Shown here: one piece after another, positions 42,644 to 48,506 of the stretch
Position numbering within the stretch: the stretch's first letter is position 1
Layout of the letters: every line of letters starts with the position of its first letter
NCBI GenBank assembly: GCA_022774705.1
Contig: JALFLM010000121.1
Coordinates: forward strand, 1-48,506
Reading direction: 5' to 3'
DNA from: Lachnospiraceae bacterium
GTDB lineage: Bacteria; Bacillota; Clostridia; Lachnospirales; Lachnospiraceae
DNA length: 48,506 nt
Made by a program: the position numbers and the translations under genes
The notes under the pieces: generated by a model
The model's database searches: none
The model's input: the letters and a program-made list of their open reading frames with translations, nothing else
What the model was told of the DNA's origin: nothing

Positions 42644-44041
42644 TTAATTGACGGATGACAGGTTGGTGACGGTTCCCATGAAGACCGGCATACCCGTTTC
42701 CTGCTCAATGATCAGATAGAGGAAAGGACGGGTCAGCTGGACGCTTCTGGTATTTAACATACAGGATTCCTTGGCTATTTCCATAACAGTTGCAGCACCG
42801 GCACGGGTACCGTTTCCGTCTACCGATATGGTGGTTTTGTGGAGAACTCTGGAAATAAAAATTCCGGACAGATCAGGACAGCTTCCCAGCGTGCTGAAAT
42901 CGGCTTTTTTGCTGTCAAATGGAAGTTCCATTCCCATATGTATCAGAATTTCTGATAATTCCGTATCATATTCGGCTGAAAAACGGGGAAGGCAGGTTTC
43001 CACTGTTTCATCAGATGGATTGGACAGAGTCTGATGGAGGCTGTCGCCTGTCAGACCGGCCAGAAAATCATCCAGAGAGAGACCTTCATCCGGCAGCAGG
43101 GCAGCAAAAGAATACCCCTGCTTATAGGGCTTTATGAAGCCTGCGGCATGATCCATCTGCAGATACCGGCTTTCTTCCGAATACATCATGGATACCTGCG
43201 AAGAAGTACCATTTTCATTGGTAAATTCTCCGTCACGGATATCGTGCTCATAGTAGGGCGAAGCCCATGCGGCGTCAAATGCCAGAGCGTTGATCAGGTA
43301 CATCACCGTATCATCGGGAATCTGATCCAGAATGGATGGAATCATCTGTTCTGTGTGTTGGGCAACCCAGCTGTTGATATCGGATAATGTCCCGTTGTCG
43401 AAAGGGGCCTTATAAATGTCAGCCTGATAGTAATCTGCATTGGTCTGAAGAAAACCGGTGTTTACCTGAAATTCATGCTGATCATCGAGAAACCAGATGG
43501 AATTGGCCTGCAGCAGCCGGGAATCCGGGTCAGAAGGAAGCTGGTTCAGCAGAGAACTCATATTGCGGTTAAAATCTTCCATGGTGAAAGACGCAGCAGA
43601 ATCCCCGCAGAGGAGATCAAGCATCTGCTTCTGTGTTTCGCCTGCCGCACCGTTGGCAGTCATGGAAAGTGCTGTCATGACGGAAAGGGGTGAAATCATC
43701 ATGTTGTCTTTTTTATCATCCGCAGCACTCTGCCGGAACAGGCGAAGGGAAAAATCGGTACACAGCTGCTGAAATTTTCTGCTGACATCTGCATTTTTCT
43801 CATCAGTACGCTGAGAAGAATAGCCGGACATCAGATCGATGGGCTTTCTCGCGGGATTGCTGCCGGCGTCTGAAACGGGACTGTCAGATGCCGGGGAAGA
43901 GGAAGATTCATCCCTGCTGGTAATACCGGTATCTGTCTCATTGCCGGGAACACCGGAACTTCTGGCATTGCAGCCCGTCTGGCTCAGGAAAAGACAGACG
44001 CAAAGAGAAAGACTGAAAATACGTTTTAATAAATTTTTCAT
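42644..44041 (-). CDS. Lipoprotein serpin (serine protease inhibitor)
   Basis: The 465-residue precursor has a lipoprotein signal peptide (MKNLLKRIFSLSLCVCLFLS, then QTGC with C24) and a Ser/Asn/Pro-rich linker. A complete serpin fold follows, from MISPLSVMTALSMTANGAAG to the C-terminal RPFLYLIIEQETGMPVFMGTV. The reactive-loop hinge is G411-T-R-A-G-A-A-T418, small-residue-rich as needed for inhibitory serpins. By alpha-1-antitrypsin numbering P1-P1' falls at E425-S426, with K424 next to it, so target specificity is open. Placed outside the membrane, it could block host or rival proteases. ATG 44041 follows GGAGGTG. Confidence 0.92.
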   Translation of the reverse strand: MKNLLKRIFSLSLCVCLFLSQTGCNARSSGVPGNETDTGITSRDESSSSPASDSPVSDAGSNPARKPIDLMSGYSSQRTDEKNADVSRKFQQLCTDFSLRLFRQSAADDKKDNMMISPLSVMTALSMTANGAAGETQKQMLDLLCGDSAASFTMEDFNRNMSSLLNQLPSDPDSRLLQANSIWFLDDQHEFQVNTGFLQTNADYYQADIYKAPFDNGTLSDINSWVAQHTEQMIPSILDQIPDDTVMYLINALAFDAAWASPYYEHDIRDGEFTNENGTSSQVSMMYSEESRYLQMDHAAGFIKPYKQGYSFAALLPDEGLSLDDFLAGLTGDSLHQTLSNPSDETVETCLPRFSAEYDTELSEILIHMGMELPFDSKKADFSTLGSCPDLSGIFISRVLHKTTISVDGNGTRAGAATVMEIAKESCMLNTRSVQLTRPFLYLIIEQETGMPVFMGTVTNLSSVN

Positions 44042-44203
44042 ATCACACCTCCATGGATAAAGTTACATTATCATCAGAATAAGATTAAAAGGTTTCTACC
44101 ATATAAGACGGAAAAAGAACGGTCGGGTTGCATGCAGCAATCTGTATTCTGCCTGACTATCTTTATATTTCAGGCGAAGTCTGAACAGTAATAAAAAAAG
44201 TTG

Positions 44204-44232
44204 TTGACAGATTCCGGAATCTGTAGTATAGT
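44204..44232 (+). promoter_or_regulatory. tRNA-Gly promoter with 18-bp palindrome
   Basis: TTGACA (44204-44209), 17 nt, TATAGT (44227-44232). The segment ACAGATTCCGGAATCTGT (44207-44224) is a perfect 18-bp palindrome filling the spacer and the end of the -35. The sister tRNA promoter (45977-46005) has the same boxes and spacing but no palindrome. Confidence 0.8.
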
Positions 44233-44273
44233 ATTATTCGTTCGAGAGAACAGTTGATAAGTTCGCAGGAGAT

Positions 44274-44345
44274 GCGCGAGTGGCTCAGTGGTGGAGTATC
44301 GCCTTGCCAAGGCGAGGGTCGCGGGTTCGAATCCCGTCTCGCGAT
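44274..44345 (+). tRNA. tRNA-Gly (GCC)
   Basis: Cloverleaf: acceptor GCGCGAG, D-arm GCTC...GAGT, anticodon stem CGCC with loop TTGCCAA (GCC at 34-36), T-arm GCGGG-TTCGAAT-CCCGT, discriminator T, no encoded CCA. The 3' acceptor strand is CTCGCGA, so position 1-72 is G-A, not G-C; the twin gene at 45868-45939 has the normal C72. It has a strong promoter and a strong terminator. Confidence 0.95.
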
Positions 44346-44390
44346 TACAAAAAAAGAGGATATGCGTTGCATATCCTCTTTTTTTTGTAA
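44345..44390 (+). terminator. Terminator of the first tRNA-Gly gene
   Basis: The stem pairs 44345-44365 with 44369-44390 (core GAGGATATGC/GCATATCCTC), T8 after the core. It begins directly at the discriminator base. Confidence 0.9.
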
Positions 44391-44395
44391 GCGCG

Positions 44396-44464
44396 GAGGT
44401 CATCGAACAAAGCTTTTCAGTCTATAGATAACGGGAGTCTGAAAAGCTTTGTTCGAATGACCTC
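44396..44464. repeat. 25-bp inverted repeat with 18-nt loop
   Basis: GAGGTCAT-CGAACAAAGCTTTTCAG (44396-44420) faces its complement at 44439-44464 with a single bulged base. It is followed directly by a second hairpin, GACCTCAC-gaa-GTGAGGTC (44465-44483). No T-run, no ORF. It looks like a palindromic repeat element. Confidence 0.8.
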
Positions 44465-44466
44465 GA

Positions 44467-44547
44467 CCTCACGAAGTGAGGTCTGGGTCAGACCCTCCCG
44501 TTTCGCGATGACCGAAGTGAGTCCAGGGTCAGACCCTCCCGTCTCGC
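44467..44547 (+). repeat. Two 40-bp direct repeats ending in tRNA-Gly 3'-end sequence
   Basis: Both copies contain CGAAGTGAG then GGGTCAGACCCTCCCGT and end TTCGC (44485-44506) or CTCGC (44526-44547). The CCCGTCTCGC part equals the T-arm/acceptor end of the adjacent tRNA-Gly. An inverted copy is at 45793-45814. They may be remnants of insertions at the tRNA 3' end or a dispersed palindromic repeat. Confidence 0.75.
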
Positions 44548-44563
44548 ACGTTTTTGAAGAACC

Positions 44564-44610
44564 ATCCAACAAAAAAGACAGCCTGGCTAAAGCTGTCTTT
44601 TTTGTTGGAT
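44564..44610. terminator. Perfect hairpin with A6/T6 stem ends
   Basis: ATCCAACAAAAAAGACAGC (44564-44582) pairs perfectly with 44592-44610 around a 9-nt loop. It is shaped like a bidirectional terminator but follows no gene directly. Between it and lysR (44611-44868) there are only short AT-rich hairpins. Confidence 0.7.
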
Positions 44611-44820
44611 CTCCGGTTGGTCAGACCGGAATGCGAATAAGGATACAAAAAGGATAACAATCCAAAAAGGATTGCACAATCTATGGATAAGGGATTATCC
44701 CTTGTAATTATAAATATTAAGATTGCATGTTTTTATGTATTTTTTTCTTTATACATATTATATCATAAAAATAAAATTATGGAAATGAATAATAATATGG
44801 AATAATATTAGAAAAATTGA

Positions 44821-44826
44821 TATAAT
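44821..44826 (+). promoter_or_regulatory. -10 box of the LysR gene promoter
   Basis: Consensus TATAAT with TG in the extended position (TTGATATAAT); the -35 region is weak (TGGAAT). Start near 44833, 36 nt before the gene. Confidence 0.5.
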
Positions 44827-44868
44827 ACAAGGGTCAACAGGCGATGACTGCGGAAAGGGGAGAAGATT

Positions 44869-45759
44869 GTGGATCTGAAAAAGTATGAGGTTTTTGTGAA
44901 AACGGTTGAATGTGGAAGTCTTTCGGAGGCTGCAAGACTGCTGGGATATACGCAGTCCAATGTGACGCATATGATACAGGGACTGGAAGCTTATTTTGGT
45001 TTTTCTCTGATGCTGCGAAATAAAGGCGGTATTATGCTGACGGAGAACGGAAAGAAGATTCTTCCGTATATGGAAAAGGTTCTGGAGGATGACCGTCATA
45101 TGATGCAGGTGGTGGAAGAAATCAATGGTCTGGAAATCGGTGTGCTTCGTATTGGAAGCTTTGCCAGCGTGGCAATCCAGTGGCTGCCGGAATGCATTCA
45201 GCGATTTAACCGGGATTTCCCGGGGATTCAGATCGAACTGTTCGACTATGACCCGTCCGAAATTGAAAATCATCTGCTGGAAGGCAAGCTGGATATCGGA
45301 TTTCTGACTGAAACGGACAACCTGAAAGTTGATTTTCTTCCACTTTATAAAGATGAAATGAAAGCGATTCTGCCAAATGAAGCGCCTTATTCCGAGATGG
45401 AAAACTATCCTGTAAATAGATATGAAACAGACCCTTTCATATTTCCTACGCAGGGACTGGACTGGGACGTAAACAATATTATCAAAAAAGAAAAACTGCT
45501 TCCCAATAAAGCCTATTATGTACACGGAGACGATGCAATCATCGCCATGGTACAGCACGGGCTCGGCGTAGGACTGATGCCGGATCTGTTCCTGCAGGAA
45601 CGCAATCTGTCCCTGCTGGTAAAAAGCCTGGAGCCGCGGCATTACAGAATCATTGGCATGGGATACTCCAGATACATGACAAACAGGAGAATCGTACGAA
45701 AATTCACCGAATACCTGCTTCGGGTAGTAGAAGACAAATGCGGCAGCACATTGAAATAA
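44869..45759 (+). CDS. LysR-family transcriptional regulator
   Basis: The 296-residue protein has an N-terminal winged helix-turn-helix (residues 1-60, SLSEAARLLGYTQSNVTHMIQGLE) and a periplasmic-binding-protein-like effector domain (from about 90, LRIGSFASVAIQWLPECIQRF). Start is GTG 44869 after AAGGGGAGA. LysR regulators usually control a divergent neighbour, but here the neighbours on both sides are tRNA-Gly genes and repeats, so its target is not apparent. The gene between two inverted tRNA-Gly copies might have arrived as an insertion. Confidence 0.92.
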   Translation: MDLKKYEVFVKTVECGSLSEAARLLGYTQSNVTHMIQGLEAYFGFSLMLRNKGGIMLTENGKKILPYMEKVLEDDRHMMQVVEEINGLEIGVLRIGSFASVAIQWLPECIQRFNRDFPGIQIELFDYDPSEIENHLLEGKLDIGFLTETDNLKVDFLPLYKDEMKAILPNEAPYSEMENYPVNRYETDPFIFPTQGLDWDVNNIIKKEKLLPNKAYYVHGDDAIIAMVQHGLGVGLMPDLFLQERNLSLLVKSLEPRHYRIIGMGYSRYMTNRRIVRKFTEYLLRVVEDKCGSTLK

Positions 45760-45792
45760 AAGCCCGAAGTGCTGCGGCAAAAACCTTCGCGC

Positions 45793-45814
45793 GCGAGACG
45801 GGAGGGTCTGACCC
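45793..45814 (-). repeat. Inverted third copy of the tRNA-Gly-end repeat
   Basis: GCGAGACGGGAGGGTCTGAC then CC is the exact complement of 44526-44547. It sits 53 nt downstream of the second tRNA-Gly gene, as the other copies sit downstream of the first. Confidence 0.8.
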
Positions 45815-45821
45815 GGGACTC

Positions 45822-45866
45822 AACAAAAAAGAAGATGGTTACGTTGTAACCATCTTCTTTTTTGTT
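45822..45866. terminator. Bidirectional terminator between lysR and the second tRNA-Gly
   Basis: AACAAAAAAGAAGATGGTTAC (45822-45842) is complementary to 45846-45866; A6 and T6 ends let it serve lysR (+) and tRNA-Gly (-). Confidence 0.9.
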
Positions 45867-45867
45867 A

Positions 45868-45939
45868 AGCGCGAGACGGGATTCGAACCCGCGACCCTCG
45901 CCTTGGCAAGGCGATACTCCACCACTGAGCCACTCGCGC
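45868..45939 (-). tRNA. tRNA-Gly (GCC), second copy
   Basis: Identical to the gene at 44274-44345 except for C at position 72 (3' acceptor strand CTCGCGC), which makes a full 7-bp acceptor stem with GCGCGAG. Discriminator T, no encoded CCA. It is inverted relative to the first copy, with lysR between them. Confidence 0.97.
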
Positions 45940-45976
45940 ATCTCATATCTGTCGATTACTCTCTCGAACGAAATAT

Positions 45977-46005
45977 ATCATACTACATTTTCAGCAGTCT
46001 GTCAA
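45977..46005 (-). promoter_or_regulatory. Promoter of the second tRNA-Gly gene
   Basis: On the minus strand TTGACA (46005-46000), 17 nt, TATGAT (45982-45977). It begins 8 nt after the AraC-type regulator stop codon. Confidence 0.85.
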
Positions 46006-46012
46006 CAACTTT

Positions 46013-47062
46013 TTAAAAGTTTTCCGATTCTCTGTACTTCGCTGGTGTCATGCCGTATTTTTCTGAGAATATTTTATAAAAATATCCTTTATTATGGTAG
46101 CCGACCTGTTCTGCGATGTCGGATACGCTGCGTTCTGTGTGGAGCAGCAGATGTTCGGCTTTTTTCAGGCGGATATCCTGCAGGTAAGCGGAATAGGTAA
46201 GGCCGGTTTTTTTCTTGATGAGCCGGTTGAAGTAATCTTCCTGAAAATGGAATACTTCCATTAATTCCTGGATTGTTATGGTCTGATAATGGGTCTGGAT
46301 GTAATTGCAGATTTCTTCGAAAACAATCCAGTTCATGGTTTTCTGCTGTTCTCTGGACAGGGAGAATTCATAATCAGTGCTCAGCAGCCGGAAAATGCGC
46401 AGAAGAAGCCCTTTGCACAGATAGAAGGAACCGGTTTGGGGGGTGTATAGTTCCGATAAGAGCAGAGAGATGCAGGTCTCCATTTTCTCTCTTGCGCCGG
46501 CAGCAGGTCGGAAATGGATATACTGCTGCAGATTTTTCTGCTTCATCAGAGCTGTCTGCAAAAAGGAGATGATTTTCTTGGTAGAAACATTCTCATCAGC
46601 GATTTCCCTGAACATCTCATTGTCGATACCGAAAAAAACAACGGTGGCGGGCTGGTCCAGGAGATAGTCCTGATGGATGCAGTTTTTGTCGATGAGATAA
46701 AAGTCTCCTTCCTGGAAAATGATATCTTTTTCGCAGATGCGCTGCCTGAAGGAGCCACGAACCACATAGCCCAGTTCAATGTAATCGTGGGTGTGGCGCT
46801 GGGTTTTATCCCCGTTTTTGAAGTGAAAGCGATAGCAGAACTTTTCAGGAGAAGGATACATGGAGGCACTGAGGTATTCATGTCCGTCAAAATTCCAGCA
46901 CAGGAAAAAGATCCGTTCCGCAGACAGCAGGGGATATACCTTGACTTCTTTTACTGATTTTGAATATTCGGGGCATATAAGCCGGGTGCTGAGATGATGA
47001 TTCGGGTCCAGCTGTCTGCAGTCTGACCCGGTAATCTGCCTGCATTGTTCTGATAAATTCAC
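46013..47062 (-). CDS. AraC-family regulator divergent from araA
   Basis: The 349-residue protein has an extended N-terminus, a cupin domain (RHTHDYIELGYVVRGSFRQR near residues 90-110) and C-terminal tandem helix-turn-helix motifs (IQELMEVFHFQEDYFNRLIKKK and SDIAEQVGYHNKGYFYKIFSEK). Start is GTG 47062 eight bases after GGAGGA. It is divergent from araA, so it probably controls L-arabinose use and its own synthesis through the shared 320-bp region, where two direct repeats lie 22 bp apart. Confidence 0.9.
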   Translation of the reverse strand: MNLSEQCRQITGSDCRQLDPNHHLSTRLICPEYSKSVKEVKVYPLLSAERIFFLCWNFDGHEYLSASMYPSPEKFCYRFHFKNGDKTQRHTHDYIELGYVVRGSFRQRICEKDIIFQEGDFYLIDKNCIHQDYLLDQPATVVFFGIDNEMFREIADENVSTKKIISFLQTALMKQKNLQQYIHFRPAAGAREKMETCISLLLSELYTPQTGSFYLCKGLLLRIFRLLSTDYEFSLSREQQKTMNWIVFEEICNYIQTHYQTITIQELMEVFHFQEDYFNRLIKKKTGLTYSAYLQDIRLKKAEHLLLHTERSVSDIAEQVGYHNKGYFYKIFSEKYGMTPAKYRESENF

Positions 47063-47100
47063 GATTCAAATCCTCCGCAATCTGCTCTGATATATCATGT

Positions 47101-47134
47101 AATGATTTTGTACATTATCTGCAATGATTCTGTA
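47101..47134. promoter_or_regulatory. Direct repeats, candidate operator for the divergent AraC-type regulator
   Basis: AATGATTTTGTA (47101-47112) and AATGATTCTGTA (47123-47134) start 22 bp apart, about two helical turns, like AraC half-sites. They lie downstream of the regulator's own promoter, a position suited to autorepression. Confidence 0.5.
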
Positions 47135-47164
47135 TCTACATCCTGAACAGTGTCTCTGATTTGA

Positions 47165-47192
47165 ATTATATCATATTTTTTCAGAAAGACAA
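47165..47192 (-). promoter_or_regulatory. Promoter of the AraC-type regulator
   Basis: On the minus strand TTGTCT (47192-47187), 16 nt, TATAAT (47170-47165) with an extended -10 TG. Start near 47158, leaving a leader of about 95 nt containing the direct repeats. Confidence 0.55.
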
Positions 47193-47247
47193 TCACAAAC
47201 TGGTCGGAATAGGTAACTTTCCGCAAGGAAATAGTAAGCTTATGAAA

Positions 47248-47276
47248 TTGCTGTGAATCCGGAAATTGTATAAAAT
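47248..47276 (+). promoter_or_regulatory. araA promoter
   Basis: TTGCTG (47248-47253), 17 nt, TAAAAT (47271-47276), start near 47283, about 100 nt before the araA start. Confidence 0.6.
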
Positions 47277-47384
47277 GGAACCATACAGAAACTTATAAAA
47301 AATTCTTAAAGATTTCATATTTATGACTGCAGTTCATTCGTCTCTGAACGGCAGTCCGATTATCAGGAAAGTGAGGAAAACAAC

Positions 47385-48506
47385 ATGTTAAAGAAGAAAA
47401 ATTACAAATTCTGGTTTTGCACCGGTTCACAGGATTTATACGGTGATGAATGTCTGGCACATGTAGCAGAGCATTCCAGAATCATTGTAGGCAGATTAAA
47501 TGAATCCGGTCTGCTCCCCTATGAAGTTGTATGGAAACCTACGCTGATCACCAATGAACTGATCCGCAGAACCTTCAACGAAGCCAATACCGATGAAGAA
47601 TGCGCCGGTGTAATCACATGGATGCATACCTTTTCTCCTGCAAAATCATGGATCATCGGTTTACAGGAATACAGAAAACCTCTGCTTCATTTACATACAC
47701 AGTTTAATGAAGAAATTCCCTACGATTCCATCGATATGGATTTCATGAACGAAAATCAGTCTGCTCACGGTGACAGAGAGTACGGTCACATTGTTTCCAG
47801 AATGGGCATCGAAAGAAAGGTTGTTGTGGGCCACTGGGCTGACGAGGCTGTTCAGAAGCGCATCGCTTCCTGGATGAGAACTGCTGTAGGTATCATCGAA
47901 AGCAGTCACATCCGTGTTATGCGTGTTGCCGACAACATGAGAAACGTAGCCGTAACAGAAGGCGATAAGGTGGAAGCACAGCTGAAATTCGGCTGGGAAG
48001 TGGATACTTATCCGGTAAATGAAATTGCAGAATGTGTTGACAGCGTTTCACAGTCCGATACCATGGCTCTGGTTGATGAATATTATGAGAAATACGATAT
48101 CCTGCTGGAAGGCAGAGATCCGGAAGAATTCAAGCGCCACGTTGCTGTACAGGCACAGATCGAGCTTGGTTTTGAACGTTTCCTGGAAGAAAAGAACTAC
48201 CATGCCATCGTAACACATTTCGGTGATCTCGGTTCTTTAAAACAGCTGCCCGGGCTGGCAATCCAGAGACTGATGCAGAAGGGATACGGCTTCGGCGCTG
48301 AAGGCGACTGGAAGGTAGCTGCCATGGTAAGACTGATGAAGATCATGACAGAAGACATGAAGGATGCAAAGGGCACTTCCATGCTGGAGGATTACACCTA
48401 CAACTTTGTAAAAGGCAAAGAAGGCATTTTACAGGCGCATATGCTGGAAATCTGCCCTTCCATCGCAGAAGGCCCCATCAGCATCAAGTGTCAGCCCCTG
48501 TCCATG
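47385..48506 (+). CDS. araA: L-arabinose isomerase, N-terminal 374 residues (runs off window)
   Basis: The frame is open from ATG 47385 (GAGGA 10 nt upstream) to the window edge, 374 codons of a usual 490-500. It starts MLKKKNYKFWFCTGSQDLYG, the AraA N-terminal signature. Later blocks include FGAEGDWKVAAMVRLMK (active-site Glu), a GTSMLEDYTYNFV block with the second metal/catalytic Glu, and HMLEICPSIAEGP with the metal-binding His. The enzyme converts L-arabinose to L-ribulose with Mn2+. Downstream araB/araD are expected outside the window. Confidence 0.95.
   Translation, partial: MLKKKNYKFWFCTGSQDLYGDECLAHVAEHSRIIVGRLNESGLLPYEVVWKPTLITNELIRRTFNEANTDEECAGVITWMHTFSPAKSWIIGLQEYRKPLLHLHTQFNEEIPYDSIDMDFMNENQSAHGDREYGHIVSRMGIERKVVVGHWADEAVQKRIASWMRTAVGIIESSHIRVMRVADNMRNVAVTEGDKVEAQLKFGWEVDTYPVNEIAECVDSVSQSDTMALVDEYYEKYDILLEGRDPEEFKRHVAVQAQIELGFERFLEEKNYHAIVTHFGDLGSLKQLPGLAIQRLMQKGYGFGAEGDWKVAAMVRLMKIMTEDMKDAKGTSMLEDYTYNFVKGKEGILQAHMLEICPSIAEGPISIKCQPLSM

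Noticed and set aside
44758-45780. 340-codon antisense frame over lysR
   Set aside because: His/Phe/Gln-rich shadow without a start site; lysR is clear on the other strand.

Overview
The window reads as chromosome of a low-to-mid GC Gram-positive anaerobe, most likely a Blautia-like acetogen of the Lachnospiraceae. This placement is inferred. It rests on a complete Wood-Ljungdahl acetyl-CoA synthase cluster, an alpha/beta-type spore protein (SASP) gene, strong Shine-Dalgarno sequences, TTGACA/TATAAT promoters and many T-tailed hairpin terminators. No database search was possible; all homology calls come from recognising motifs and family layouts.

Region 1 (1-12.4 kb, + strand) is the carbonyl branch of acetogenesis. 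It holds the 3' end of the CO dehydrogenase gene, cooC (nickel insertion), acsB (acetyl-CoA synthase), acsD and acsC (the two corrinoid iron-sulfur protein subunits), acsE (methyltransferase), a second full-length acsB, acsV (reductive corrinoid activase) and a DUF3786 gene. A 730-bp gap before the second acsB contains a terminator and a roughly 230-nt long-hairpin element that is a candidate non-coding RNA. Region 2 (12.5-16 kb) is a minus-strand unit of a 48-aa unannotated ORF, a lipoate-protein ligase with Arg at the usual catalytic Lys, and a FolT-like ECF S component. A flavin reductase with a long leader and a SASP gene follow. Region 3 (16-23 kb) is housekeeping: Xaa-Pro aminopeptidase, mutY, rpoD, queH, ackA, and an HPr paralogue with His15 kept but Gln at position 46. 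ATP from ackA completes the acetogenic pathway of region 1.

Region 4 (23-27 kb, minus strand) is a sugar unit: lipoprotein solute-binding protein, AraC regulator, GH27 alpha-galactosidase and a small zinc-ribbon protein, with no permease genes alongside. Region 5 (27.4-33.5 kb) is gltB-gltD, NADPH glutamate synthase. Region 6 (33.5-37 kb) is accessory. It holds a duplicated 130-bp hairpin element with compensating base changes, two CRISPR arrays with related but different 36-bp repeats, each behind a copy of the same 260-bp promoter-bearing leader, and between them an Rpn/PD-(D/E)XK nuclease gene and a DUF5688 remnant. No cas gene is present in the window.

Region 7 (37-44 kb) has a GNAT acetyltransferase, oligoendopeptidase F plus nitroreductase, and a minus-strand set of a lipoprotein serpin, an ECF sigma factor and its overlapping membrane anti-sigma partner. 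Region 8 (44-48.5 kb) has two inverted tRNA-Gly(GCC) genes flanking a LysR regulator, with repeated pieces of the tRNA 3' end around them, then an AraC-type regulator divergent from araA (L-arabinose isomerase), which runs off the right edge.

The least ordinary items are the paired leader-plus-array CRISPR cassettes without cas genes, the acsB duplication with its long-hairpin leader element, the covarying 130-bp repeats, the tRNA-Gly copy with a broken 1-72 pair, and several promoters overlaid by near-perfect dyads (rpoD, ackA, gltB, tRNA-Gly).
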